A stretch of 64,000 bases of DNA, taken from positions 82,075 to 146,074 of the forward strand of contig NZ_JAAXPG010000021.1 in the NCBI RefSeq assembly GCF_012396365.1, written 5' to 3'. The translations under genes and the position numbers were made by a program. Below, piece by piece: positions 43,330 to 52,182 of this stretch. This DNA is from Nocardiopsis alborubida. GTDB lineage: Bacteria; Actinomycetota; Actinomycetes; Streptosporangiales; Streptosporangiaceae. The notes below the pieces were generated by a model, which had not been told where the DNA came from, made no database searches, and saw nothing but the letters and a program-made list of their open reading frames with translations. Within the stretch, counting starts at the first letter, position 1; each line of letters opens with the position of its first letter.

Positions 43330-45657
43330 ATGCTCGACGCGCTGACCAGGCTGACCACGCGCAGGCCCTGGTGGGTCCTGGCCGTGGCCCTGCTGGCGGT
43401 GGTCGGGTCGGCGGTGCTCGGCTCCGGAGTGGCCGACCGCCTCCGCGCGGGGCAGGGCACCGAGGACCCCGGATCGGAGTCGGCCCAGGCCGGTCGGATC
43501 CTGGAGGAGCACTTCCCCGACAGCAGGCCCAACCTGATCCTGCTGGTGGAGTCCGAGGCCGGGGTGGACGACCGCGAGGCCGCCAGCCAGGGACTCGGGC
43601 TGGCCGAGGGACTGGCCTACGAGGACGCCGTCACCGGCGTCACCTCCTACTGGCAGACCGGATCGAACGCGCTCAAGTCCGACGACGGGACCCGCGCCCT
43701 CATCGCCGCCCACATCGGCGGCACCGAGGCCGAGGCCGGACGGGCCGCGGCCGACCTGGCCGAGCGCTACGGCGGCGAACACGGCCCCCTCACCGTCAGC
43801 GTCGGCGGACAGACCGCCGTCCTCAACGACATCGAGACCACCATCGCCGAGGACCTGGTGCGCTCGGAGCTGATCGCGCTGCCACTGACCCTGCTCATCC
43901 TGGTGTGGGTCTTCGGCAGCGTCGCCTCGGCGGTCCTGCCCCTGCTGGTCGGGGTGGTCGCCATCATCGGCACCAACGCCGTCCTGTGGGCGGTCGCCGG
44001 GTTCACCGACGTGTCGGTCTTCGCCCAGAGCCTGACCATCGCACTGGGGCTGGGCCTGGCCATCGACTACGCCCTGCTCATGGTGCGCCGCTTCCGCGCG
44101 GAACTGGCCGACGGGGCCGACCCCGCCACCGCCACCGCCGTCACCGTGCGCACGGCCGGGCGCACCGTGGTCTTCTCCGCGCTGGCCATCTCCGCCGCCC
44201 TGGCCGCGATGCTGCTCTTCCCCCTGTACTTCCTGCGCTCCTTCGCCTACGCGGGCGTGACCGTGGTGGCGCTGGCCGCCCTGACCTCCCTGCTGGTGCT
44301 CCCGGCCGTGCTCACCCTGCTCGGCCACCGCGTCAACTCCCTGGACCCGCGCCGCCTGCTGCGCCGGGGCGCCGCCGGGGCCCCCTCCCCGGAGGAGGCG
44401 GCCGACCGCCGCTGGCGGCGGCTCACCCGCACGGTCATGGGCCGCGCGCCCGTCTTCGCCGCCGTCGCGCTCCTGGTCCTGGTCGTGGCCGGACTGCCCT
44501 TCCTGCGGGTGGAGTTCGGCATGGCCGACGACCGCCAGCTGCCCGCCGGGACCGAGTCCCGGCAGGTCATGGAGGTCATCCGCGAGGACTTCGACTCCGC
44601 GGCCACCGGCACCGTCGACGTGCTCGTGCACAGCCCGCCCGAGGAGACCGACACCGACCAGCTCGCCGACTACGCCTCGGCGCTGTCCTCCCTGCCCAAC
44701 GTCGACGAGGTCCGCTCGCCGCTCGGCGTGCACGCCGACGGCGCCCACACCCGCGACAGGACCCCCGTGGACGCCCTGCGCGAGTCCGACGACCTCGCCT
44801 ACCTCCAGGTCGTCCCCGACCCGGGGGTGGAGGCCATCTCCACCCAGAGCCAGGACCTGGTCCGCGACATCCGCGCGGTGGACACCGGGCTGGAGACCTC
44901 CGTCTCCGGACAGGCCGCCGCCGTCGTGGACGCCCAGCGCGCCATCGCCGAGCAGATCCCCCTCGCCCTGGCCGCGGTCGTGGCCGGGATGCTCGTCCTG
45001 GTCTACCTGCTCACCGGAAGCGTGCTCCTGCCCCTGCTGTCGGTGCTCTTCAACGCGCTCAGCCTCACCGCCATGTTCGGCGCCGTGGTCTGGGTCTTCC
45101 AGGACGGCAACCTCAGCGGCCTGCTCGGGTTCACCCCGACCGGGTTCATCGACACCGCGCTGCCGGTACTGATGTTCTGCATCGCCTTCGGCCTGTCCAT
45201 GGACTACGGGGTCTTCCTCCTGGCCAGGATGCGCGAGGAGTACGACCGCGTGGGCGACCACCGCACCGCCGTCGAGCTCGGCCTGCGGCGCACCGGCGGC
45301 GTCATCACCGCCGCCGCCGTCACCCTGGCCGTCGTCCTGTTCGCCATCGGCGCCTCACGCGTGACCAACACGATGATGCTCGGCTGGGGCGTGGCCCTGG
45401 CCGTGATCGTGGACGCCACCGTCGTGCGCTGCCTGCTGGTGCCCTCGGTGCTGCGCATGACCGGGCGCGCCACCTGGTGGGCGCCCGCACCCCTGAGGCG
45501 GTTCCACCGCGCCTTCGACGCCGTCCTCGGCGAGGGCGCGGCCGAACCCGCCCGCCCGCGCGTGCCCGTCTCCACCGCCCCGGAGCCCGACGACACGGCC
45601 GCTGCCGGGGAACAGGGCACCGACGACCGCAAGGAGGTGGCCCATGCCAGGGACTAG
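43330..45657 (+). CDS. MMPL/RND-family exporter 2
   Basis: A 775-residue MMPL transporter with the usual duplicated layout. The proton-relay helices read GLGLAIDYALLMVRRFRAEL and FGLSMDYGVFLLARMREEY. The ATG follows GAGAGAAGGGGG. A 144-bp gap separates it from the monooxygenase gene, and the AT-rich patch at 43186-43245 may hold a separate promoter. Its end overlaps the first hydrolase gene by 14 nt. The order exporter, hydrolase, hydrolase, exporter suggests handling of an acyl or lipid-like product at the cell surface. Confidence 0.93.
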   Translation: MLDALTRLTTRRPWWVLAVALLAVVGSAVLGSGVADRLRAGQGTEDPGSESAQAGRILEEHFPDSRPNLILLVESEAGVDDREAASQGLGLAEGLAYEDAVTGVTSYWQTGSNALKSDDGTRALIAAHIGGTEAEAGRAAADLAERYGGEHGPLTVSVGGQTAVLNDIETTIAEDLVRSELIALPLTLLILVWVFGSVASAVLPLLVGVVAIIGTNAVLWAVAGFTDVSVFAQSLTIALGLGLAIDYALLMVRRFRAELADGADPATATAVTVRTAGRTVVFSALAISAALAAMLLFPLYFLRSFAYAGVTVVALAALTSLLVLPAVLTLLGHRVNSLDPRRLLRRGAAGAPSPEEAADRRWRRLTRTVMGRAPVFAAVALLVLVVAGLPFLRVEFGMADDRQLPAGTESRQVMEVIREDFDSAATGTVDVLVHSPPEETDTDQLADYASALSSLPNVDEVRSPLGVHADGAHTRDRTPVDALRESDDLAYLQVVPDPGVEAISTQSQDLVRDIRAVDTGLETSVSGQAAAVVDAQRAIAEQIPLALAAVVAGMLVLVYLLTGSVLLPLLSVLFNALSLTAMFGAVVWVFQDGNLSGLLGFTPTGFIDTALPVLMFCIAFGLSMDYGVFLLARMREEYDRVGDHRTAVELGLRRTGGVITAAAVTLAVVLFAIGASRVTNTMMLGWGVALAVIVDATVVRCLLVPSVLRMTGRATWWAPAPLRRFHRAFDAVLGEGAAEPARPRVPVSTAPEPDDTAAAGEQGTDDRKEVAHARD

Positions 45658-46813
45658 GAGGGCCGTCATCGCCGGAGCGGCCACCGCGGCCGCCGCCGCC
45701 CTCGCGCTCACGCTGCTCCCCCTGGGGGAGCCCGAGCCCGCCGCCGCGCCCGCGCCCACCGCCGAGGAACGCGCCGGGGCCACCGCCCGGCGCATGGACG
45801 AGGCGGGCGTCGTCGACGTGCCGGTCTCCTTCACCGTCACCAACGGCAACCGCTCCAGGCTGCCGTGCAACAGCGACGGCGAGGAGTACACCGTGCGCGG
45901 CCACCTGACCGCGCCGGCGGAACTGCTGACGGCCGAGGACCCCGCCGTCACCCTCTACCAGCACGGGCAGGCCGCGGGGGAGTGGTTCTGGCGCATGGAC
46001 GAGCCCGGACTCCACCACGCCGAGGAGATGGCCCTGCTGGGCCAGGCCTCCCTCACCCTGGACCGGCTCGGCTACGGGGACAGCGACCGCCCCGACGGCA
46101 TGGCCATGTGCCTGGGCAGCCAGGCCGACATGACCGCCCAGGTCATCGCCCTGCTGCGCGAGGGCGACTACACCGCCCAGGACACCGCGGCCCTGCCCGG
46201 CGGCGCGCCCGCCTTCGACCACGTCACGCTGGCCGGACACCACAGCGGCGCCCAGATCGCCCAGATCACCGCCTACTCCTTCGAGGGCGACCGGGCCCCC
46301 GACGCCCTGGTCCTCATGGCCTGGAGCGGCACCGGCGTCACCGACCGCGCCAACGCGCGCTTCTTCGGGGGGCTGGCCTCCTGCATGCAGGGCGGCGTGC
46401 CCGCCGGCGCAGGGGCGGGGCCGCCCGACCCCGGAGCCGACGACCCGGCCGGGTACACCTACGTCGACGTCGGCGCCACGTCCTACACCCGGGCCCACTT
46501 CCACGACCCCGCCAGCACGGCGGCCGCGCTCGCCGCCGCGTCGCAGGACCGCACCCCCTGCGGCGACCTGGGCACCCAGGTCGAGGCCCTGTCCACCGAC
46601 ATGCGCGCACTCGACCGCGTCGACGTCCCCGTCCTGTTCGCCTTCGCCGAGCACGACACCCGCGTGGGCGAGGGGGCCGAGCACACCGCGCTCTTCACCG
46701 GCGCGCCCGAGACCCGGACCGTCACCGTCGCCGACGCGGGCCACTACCTCGTCCTCGAACCCGGAGCCCCCGCCCTGCGCGAGGAACTCGCCGCGTGGTT
46801 GGAGGAGCGGTGA
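45644..46813 (+). CDS. secreted alpha/beta-hydrolase homolog lacking the nucleophile serine
   Basis: A 389-residue protein with an N-terminal signal peptide or anchor (about 1-35) and an alpha/beta-hydrolase fold. The nucleophile elbow reads GHHSG (Gly198-His199-His200-Ser201-Gly202), so His200 stands where the catalytic Ser is expected. Its neighbour has the normal GHSSG. Asp in AEHDTRVG and His in DAGHYLVLEP appear to remain. It may be inactive, use Ser201 or have a changed role. Four cysteines at conserved places suggest disulfides. It shares VPVSFTVTNGNRSR and DGEEYTVRGHLTAPAE with the next protein. Confidence 0.85.
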   Translation: MPGTRRAVIAGAATAAAAALALTLLPLGEPEPAAAPAPTAEERAGATARRMDEAGVVDVPVSFTVTNGNRSRLPCNSDGEEYTVRGHLTAPAELLTAEDPAVTLYQHGQAAGEWFWRMDEPGLHHAEEMALLGQASLTLDRLGYGDSDRPDGMAMCLGSQADMTAQVIALLREGDYTAQDTAALPGGAPAFDHVTLAGHHSGAQIAQITAYSFEGDRAPDALVLMAWSGTGVTDRANARFFGGLASCMQGGVPAGAGAGPPDPGADDPAGYTYVDVGATSYTRAHFHDPASTAAALAAASQDRTPCGDLGTQVEALSTDMRALDRVDVPVLFAFAEHDTRVGEGAEHTALFTGAPETRTVTVADAGHYLVLEPGAPALREELAAWLEER

Positions 46814-46836
46814 CACGAGCACGCCAAGGAGCACCC

Positions 46837-47997
46837 TTGAACCGCACGCCCGTACGGGTCGCGGCAGCGGCGGCCGCCCTCCTGGCCGCCACCGCGGCCC
46901 TCCTCGGGAACCCGGGCCCCCTGCCCGGGACCCCGGCCCTGGCCGCCCCGGCCGCCCCGGCCGCGTCGGCCCCCGCGGTGTCCACCGCCGTGCCTGCCGA
47001 ACCGGCCGCCCTTCCCGAGGGCGTGGTGGACCTCCCGGTGGAGTTCACCGTCGACAACGTCAACCGCTCCCGCGGCCAGTGCTCCGCCGACGGCGAGGAG
47101 TACACCGTGCGCGGCCACCTGACCGCACCGGCCGAGGTCCTGGCCGCCGACGACCCGGCCGTGGCCCTGCTGGTCCACGGCACCAACACCGGCGAGTGGA
47201 TCTGGCGCCTGGACGTCCAGGGCCGCAACTACGTGCACGAACTGGCCGAACGCGGGCACGCCTCGGTCACCATCGACCGGCTCGGCTACGGCTCCAGCGA
47301 CATCCCCGACGGCTTCGCCAGTTGCAGCGGCGCCCACGCCGACATCGCCCACCAGGTGGTCGAGCAGCTGCGCGCGGGAGAGTACGGGGTGGAGGGCGAC
47401 GACCCCGTCGCCTTCGACACGGTGGTCATGGGCGGCCACTCCAGCGGCGCCCTGGTCGCCGAGACCGCCGCCGTCTCCTTCGGCGGCGTGGACGGCCTGC
47501 TGCTCACCGGATGGGCCGCCGTCGGCATCACCGACGACACCAACCGGCGCTTCCTGACCGCCTACCAGACCTGTCTGGAGGGCGGCGAGGAGCACGCCGA
47601 GCCCGGCGACCCCACCGGCTACGTGCACTTCGACCCCACCCTGGAGGACTTCCTCGACGGCGGACTCGGCGCACAGGCCGACCCCGCCGTGGCGGCCCGG
47701 GTCGAGGAGCACTGGGGCCGCAACCCCTGCGGCGTCATGATCTCCGAACCCATGGCCATCCTCTACGACCTGGGAGTGGTCGACGAGATCGACGTCCCGG
47801 TCCACCTGGTCTTCGGCGCCCACGACGTCCTGCGTCAGGGCGTCGAGGGCTACCCCGGGCTGTTCACCTCCAGTCCCGAGGTCACCTCGACCACCCTGCC
47901 CGACGCCGGACACTTCGTCACCGTCGACGCCGGGTCCGAGCTCCTGTACGACACGGCTGCCGCGTGGATGGAGCGGCACGCCTCCACCACCTCCTGA
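46837..47997 (+). CDS. secreted alpha/beta-hydrolase, paralog with intact catalytic motif
   Basis: A 386-residue paralog of the preceding protein. A signal peptide is followed by an Ala/Pro-rich stretch (about 1-55), then the same DGEEYTVRGHLTAPAE entry. The nucleophile elbow is GHSSG with Ser202; the acid is likely in FGAHDVLRQG and the His in PDAGHFVTVDAG. It is probably an extracytoplasmic esterase or lipase-like enzyme of unknown substrate. TTG at 46837 is preferred because AAGGAG ends 5 nt before it; the frame also offers GTG at 46810, which would overlap the previous stop. A 20-bp gap leads to the third MMPL gene. Confidence 0.87.
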   Translation: MNRTPVRVAAAAAALLAATAALLGNPGPLPGTPALAAPAAPAASAPAVSTAVPAEPAALPEGVVDLPVEFTVDNVNRSRGQCSADGEEYTVRGHLTAPAEVLAADDPAVALLVHGTNTGEWIWRLDVQGRNYVHELAERGHASVTIDRLGYGSSDIPDGFASCSGAHADIAHQVVEQLRAGEYGVEGDDPVAFDTVVMGGHSSGALVAETAAVSFGGVDGLLLTGWAAVGITDDTNRRFLTAYQTCLEGGEEHAEPGDPTGYVHFDPTLEDFLDGGLGAQADPAVAARVEEHWGRNPCGVMISEPMAILYDLGVVDEIDVPVHLVFGAHDVLRQGVEGYPGLFTSSPEVTSTTLPDAGHFVTVDAGSELLYDTAAAWMERHASTTS

Positions 47998-48017
47998 CCC
48001 TGGAAGGCGAGACCACC

Positions 48018-50240
48018 ATGGCCACGTCCCCGACGACCACCTCACCCCCCGGCCGACAGGGGGCGCCACCGGGAAGGCCCCCGTTCCTGGTCCGGCTCGG
48101 CGACGGGCTGGCCCGCCGCCCGGGCCGCGTGATCCTGGCCAGCGTCGCGCTGGTGCTGGTCGCCCTGGCCCTGGCGGCGGGCACCATGGACCGGCTGCTG
48201 CTCAGCCGCTTCGAGAGCCCGGGATCGGAGTCGCTGGGCGTCGAGCAGCAGCTGGAGGAGGGCTTCGGTACCGGTAAGCACCACTTCCTGCTGCTGGTCA
48301 CCGCCCAGCAGGGCACCGTCGACGACCCCGAGGTCGTCGAGGCCGCCACCGCCCTGGAGCGGGACCTGGCCTCGCGCGAGGGCGTCGCCGAGACCGCCTC
48401 CTACTGGGGGCGCGGGGAGTCCCCGGCGATGCGCTCCGAGGACGGCACCCAGGCGCTGATCACCGTGCGCATGGCGGGCACGGTCACCGAGGCGCGCACC
48501 GCGCTCGGCGAGCTCTCGCCGGACTTCACCCGCGACGGCGAGGTCATCCGGGTGGAGGTCGGCGGCGGCGACGAGGTCTTCCGCCAGGCCGCCGAGCAGG
48601 CGCAGGCCGACTTCCTGCTCGCCGAGGCGATCATCTTCCCGCTGGTGTTCGTGCTCCTGCTCGTCCTCTACCGCAGGATCTCGGTGGCGGCGCTGACCCT
48701 GGGCATGGGCCTGTTCTCCGTGGTCACCACGCTCGCCCTGCTGCGCGGGGTCACCTATTTCACCGACGTGTCCACCTTCGCCGCCAACCTCACCCTGGTC
48801 ATGGGTGTGGGCCTGGGCGTGGACTACAGCCTGTTCGTCATCAACCGCTTCCGCGAGGAGCTGGCCCGGGGCAGGCAGGTCCCCGAGGCGGTCTCCCTGG
48901 CCGTCTCCAAGGCCGGGCGCACCGTCCTCTTCAGCGGCCTGACGGTCGCGGTGGCGCTGTCGTGCCTGATGCTCTTCCCCTTCCCCTTCCTCCAGTCCTT
49001 CGCCTACTCGGGCGTGGGAACCGTGCTGACCTCTGTGTTCGCCGCGCTGGTCATCCTGCCCGCGGCACTGGCCAAGGTCGGGCACCGGGTCCGGCCCAAG
49101 CGCGAGCCCGACCCCGACAGCGGCTGGTGGCACTCCACCGCGCTGCGGATGATGCGCCGCCCGCTGCTGTGGGGCCTGCCCGCGCTCGCGGTGGTCCTGC
49201 TGCTGGCCGCGCCCGCGGCGGGGCTCAACTTCGGCCTGCCCGACGCGCGCGTGCTTCCGCAGGGGGTCTCCAGCCGCGACGTGCAGGACCAGATCGGCAC
49301 GAACTTCGTCCAGGAGGAGATGGACGCCGTCCAGGTCCTGGTCGACGTACCGGGCCAGGAGGCCAACGCCGACGCCATCAGCGCCTACGCCGCCGACCTG
49401 TCGCGGGTGGAGGGCGTCTACCAGGTGGACGCGCTCACCGGGCGCTTCACCGGCGGGCAGCAGACCGACGGGGCCGAACCCGCGGCGCAGGACCGGTTCG
49501 GGTCGGCGGAGGCCACGTGGCTGTCCGTGGTGCCCGACGCCGAGGCCCTGGAGGACGTCGAGGACCTCATCGACCGGATCCGGGACGTGTCCGCGCCCGG
49601 TGAGACCCAGATCGGCGGCTACCCGGCCGACCTCACCGACTTCCGCGAGGCCCTGCTGGGACAGGTGCCGCTGGTGTTCGGCCTCATCCTCGCCATCACC
49701 TTCGTCATCCTGTTCCTCATGACCGGGAGCATCCTGCTGCCCGCCAAGGCGATCGTGCTCAACGTGCTCAGCCTCGCGGTGATGTTCGGCGTGATGGTGT
49801 GGATCTTCCAGGAGGGGAACCTGTCCGGGCTGCTGGGCTTCACCGCCAACGGCACCCTGGAGACGACGTTCCCCATCCTGATGTTCTGCATCGCCTTCGG
49901 GCTGTCCATGGACTACGAGGTGTTCATGATGTCCCGGATCAAGGAGGAGTACGACCTGACCGGGGACAACACCCGGGCGGTCGCGGCCGGGCTCCAGCGC
50001 AGCGGTCCCCTGGTCACGGCGGCGGCCGTCATCCTGGCCGCCTCCTTCGCCACCTACGCCGTCTCCGACGTGCTGTACCTGATGATGCTGGCGGTCGGCA
50101 TGGCGGTGGTGATCCTGGTGGACGCCACCCTGATCCGCGGCGTGCTGGTACCGGTGTTCATGCGGCTGGCCGGACGGGCCAACTGGTGGGCGCCGGCGCC
50201 GCTCAAGCGCCTGCACGCCCGCTTCGGCATCTCGGAGTGA
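48018..50240 (+). CDS. MMPL/RND-family exporter 3
   Basis: A 740-residue MMPL transporter. The hallmark helices are GVGLGVDYSLFVINRFREEL and FGLSMDYEVFMMSRIKEEY. It begins with an extra cytoplasmic tail of about 30 residues. The ATG follows GGAAGGCGAG. It closes the run of seven co-directional genes that starts with the afsA-like gene and ends at a very strong 44-bp palindromic terminator. Having two exporters within one run suggests they handle the same or related products. Confidence 0.93.
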   Translation: MATSPTTTSPPGRQGAPPGRPPFLVRLGDGLARRPGRVILASVALVLVALALAAGTMDRLLLSRFESPGSESLGVEQQLEEGFGTGKHHFLLLVTAQQGTVDDPEVVEAATALERDLASREGVAETASYWGRGESPAMRSEDGTQALITVRMAGTVTEARTALGELSPDFTRDGEVIRVEVGGGDEVFRQAAEQAQADFLLAEAIIFPLVFVLLLVLYRRISVAALTLGMGLFSVVTTLALLRGVTYFTDVSTFAANLTLVMGVGLGVDYSLFVINRFREELARGRQVPEAVSLAVSKAGRTVLFSGLTVAVALSCLMLFPFPFLQSFAYSGVGTVLTSVFAALVILPAALAKVGHRVRPKREPDPDSGWWHSTALRMMRRPLLWGLPALAVVLLLAAPAAGLNFGLPDARVLPQGVSSRDVQDQIGTNFVQEEMDAVQVLVDVPGQEANADAISAYAADLSRVEGVYQVDALTGRFTGGQQTDGAEPAAQDRFGSAEATWLSVVPDAEALEDVEDLIDRIRDVSAPGETQIGGYPADLTDFREALLGQVPLVFGLILAITFVILFLMTGSILLPAKAIVLNVLSLAVMFGVMVWIFQEGNLSGLLGFTANGTLETTFPILMFCIAFGLSMDYEVFMMSRIKEEYDLTGDNTRAVAAGLQRSGPLVTAAAVILAASFATYAVSDVLYLMMLAVGMAVVILVDATLIRGVLVPVFMRLAGRANWWAPAPLKRLHARFGISE

Positions 50241-50243
50241 CCG

Positions 50244-50287
50244 GAGGGTCCGGTGCCGGGGGCCGCGGCCCCCGGCACCGGACCCTC
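50244..50287. terminator. bidirectional terminator between MMPL exporter 3 and the marR gene
   Basis: A perfect palindrome of 44 bp (21-bp arms around a GC centre) lies between convergent genes and touches the marR stop codon. It would stop transcripts from both sides. Confidence 0.85.
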
Positions 50288-50747
50288 ACTCGTACTTGGT
50301 CACCCGGGGGTGGTCGGTGAGCAGGCGGCCCGACAGCTCGTGCAGGAGGGCCACCTCCTGCTCGGACAGGGTGGCGAAGAACTCCGACTCCGCCCGTCTC
50401 ACGGCCCCGCGGGCCTCCTCCAGCAGCGCTTTCGCCTTGTCCGTGGGCGTCACGATGTAGCGCCTGCGGTCCTTGGGGTTGCGCTCGCGCCTGGCCAGCC
50501 CCTGCTCCTCCAGGTCGTCGATCAACCCCACCATCACGTTCGGGTCCACGCCCAGCACACGGCTCAGCTCCTTCTGTGAGGGATGGGACATCGCCTCCGC
50601 CGCGGAGAGCACGTGGAACTGCCGGGAGGTGATCTGTTGGGGCCCGAAGATCGCCGCGGTGGTCGCCTGGACCAGTTCGCCCAGCTTGATCAGTCGAAAA
50701 CCGGTCGTGTGCCACATGGGGGTGTCCCATCCGGGTGCGTTCTCCAT
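50286..50747 (-). CDS. MarR-family transcriptional regulator
   Basis: A 153-residue winged-helix repressor. The recognition region is SHPSQKELSRVLGVDPNVMV and LIDDLEEQGLARRERNPKDR, the beta-wing follows in RRRYIVTPTDKAKALLEEA. The ATG follows GGAGGGGG. It is divergent from the NAD-dependent reductase gene, and the shared promoter holds the near-palindrome ATAGAACTCTAT, so it most likely represses the reductase and itself until a phenolic or similar ligand binds. Its sequence shows no redox Cys pair. Confidence 0.9.
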   Translation of the reverse strand: MENAPGWDTPMWHTTGFRLIKLGELVQATTAAIFGPQQITSRQFHVLSAAEAMSHPSQKELSRVLGVDPNVMVGLIDDLEEQGLARRERNPKDRRRYIVTPTDKAKALLEEARGAVRRAESEFFATLSEQEVALLHELSGRLLTDHPRVTKYE

Positions 50748-50788
50748 GGCTCGGTCCCCCTCCTCAAATGCTTCTGCTCACACGATGA

Positions 50789-50805
50789 TCATAGAACTCT
50801 ATAGT
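50789..50805. promoter_or_regulatory. MarR-type operator over divergent promoters
   Basis: ATAGAACTCTAT (50791-50802) is a near-perfect palindrome with one mismatch. TATAGT (50800-50805) is a -10 for the rightward gene, and TATGAT on the minus strand (50793-50788) is one for marR. Repressor bound here would shut both promoters. Confidence 0.55.
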
Positions 50806-50819
50806 TGGGATGTGAAACG

Positions 50820-51911
50820 ATGGTGGACACCCACGCCACACCGCTCCCCGGGCGGAACAGGTCCGTGGTGACCGGAGCGACCGGCCTCCTCGGCAGCAAC
50901 ATCGTGCGCCTGCTGCTCAGCCTGGACCAGGAGGTCGTCGCCCTGGTCCGCGACACCGACCGCGCCCGCCGCCTGCTGCCCGACGACCCCCGCCTGCGCC
51001 TGGTCGCCGGGGACATCACCGACCCCGACTCCTACCGGTCCGCGCTGTCAGGGGCCGACGAGGTCTTCCACACCGCCGCCTACTTCCGCGAGTACTTCCA
51101 GGACCCCAGCCTCACCGAACCCCTGGACAGGGTGAACGTGCGCGGCACCGAGGTGGCCCTGGCCGAGGCCGCCAACGCCGAGGTGCCGGTGTTCGTCCAC
51201 ACCAGCTCCATCAACACCCTGGACCTGCGCGGCCCCGAGAGCCCCGCCGACGAGTCCACCCCGCCACCGGACCGCTTCGTGGGCCTGTCGGCCTCCCGGT
51301 GCTACCCCTCCAGCAAGGTCCGCGCCGAACGGGCGGTGGAGGACCTGATCCGCTCCGGCCGCGCCGGGTCCACCCGGGTCGCGGTCGTGCTGCCCGGATG
51401 GATGTGGGGGCCCGGGGACGCCGGGCCCACCTCCGCCGGGCGGCTCTTCCTGGGCGTGGCCAAGGGGGCGGTCAAGGCGGTGCCCCGGCTGTCCAACTAC
51501 GTGGTGGACGCGCGGGACGTGGCCTTCGCCTGCGTGGCGGCCGCCCGGGTGGGCGGGCACGACCGCTACGTGGTGGCCGGCGTCAAGCGCTCGGTGCCCG
51601 CCCTGGTCGGCGCGGTCGCCACCGAGACCGGAGCGCGCACGCCCCGTGCGGTCCCGGCCGGGCTGGCGGTGGCCGCCGCCTCCCTGATGGAGCTCCAGGC
51701 CCGCCTGGGAGGAGGGGAGCCGACCGCCACCCGCGCCGGGGTGCGCGTCCTGCGCGAGGGCGAGGACCGCAACATCACCTCCGGCCTGGCCGAGCGGGAC
51801 CTGGGGGTGCGGTTCCGCTCCGTGGCCGAGACCGTGTCCGCGACGGGGGCGTGGTACCGGCAGCACGGCATGCTCCCGGCGGGCGCGGTGCGGACCTCCG
51901 CGCGCCGCTGA
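50820..51911 (+). CDS. NAD(P)-dependent epimerase/dehydratase-like reductase
   Basis: A 363-residue extended short-chain dehydrogenase with the NAD(P) motif VVTGATGLLGSNIV near residue 15, VHTSSINTLD as the Ser region, and a catalytic YPSSK (Tyr-x-x-x-Lys) near residue 163. The C-terminal part resembles dihydroflavonol-4-reductase-like enzymes. It could reduce a keto group in a small molecule. A role as the missing ketoreductase of butyrolactone synthesis is possible but speculative. The ATG at 50820 is 14 nt after the -10 box; TTG at 50805 is in frame but would overlap that box. Confidence 0.85.
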   Translation: MVDTHATPLPGRNRSVVTGATGLLGSNIVRLLLSLDQEVVALVRDTDRARRLLPDDPRLRLVAGDITDPDSYRSALSGADEVFHTAAYFREYFQDPSLTEPLDRVNVRGTEVALAEAANAEVPVFVHTSSINTLDLRGPESPADESTPPPDRFVGLSASRCYPSSKVRAERAVEDLIRSGRAGSTRVAVVLPGWMWGPGDAGPTSAGRLFLGVAKGAVKAVPRLSNYVVDARDVAFACVAAARVGGHDRYVVAGVKRSVPALVGAVATETGARTPRAVPAGLAVAAASLMELQARLGGGEPTATRAGVRVLREGEDRNITSGLAERDLGVRFRSVAETVSATGAWYRQHGMLPAGAVRTSARR

Positions 51912-51921
51912 GCGCGAGGGG

Positions 51922-51952
51922 CGGGCCCGGAGTCCGGGGGACGCCGGGCCCG
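51922..51952. terminator. terminator between convergent genes
   Basis: CGGGCCCGG (51922-51930) and CCGGGCCCG (51944-51952) form a 9-bp stem between the reductase gene and the convergent Rpn-type genes. Confidence 0.6.
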
Positions 51953-51966
51953 TCACGGGTATCGGG

Positions 51967-52182
51967 TCACTCGGTGAGGAGTTCGTCGATGTGGTCGACG
52001 ACTGCGGATCGGCGGACCCAGGTGCTGAGCTGGTCGTGGTCGCGGCATGCGCTGATGCGCTCGCGTGCCTCGGCGGGAACCTCGATGCCGCGTGTGTCCA
52101 GGAAGAGCAGGATGTCCTCGGCCCGTCCTTCGGCCTTGAGGCTCTCGGTCCAGGCGCTGCTGTACCCGTAGGTCTCGGCCAT
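51967..52182 (-). CDS. free-standing copy of the Rpn-like C-terminal domain (71 residues)
   Basis: A 71-residue protein that repeats the last 83 residues of the upstream nuclease-like protein almost exactly, minus three GRAE units (one unit here against four there). It begins at the position that corresponds to the internal ATG of the full gene. Its ATG shares bases with the upstream stop (TGATG), there is no own ribosome binding site, and translation should be coupled. In E. coli RpnA, the same domain made from an internal start acts as antitoxin against the full-length nuclease. A dedicated antitoxin gene is therefore the leading idea. The alternative is a non-functional tail duplication. 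Confidence 0.7.
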   Translation of the reverse strand: MAETYGYSSAWTESLKAEGRAEDILLFLDTRGIEVPAEARERISACRDHDQLSTWVRRSAVVDHIDELLTE

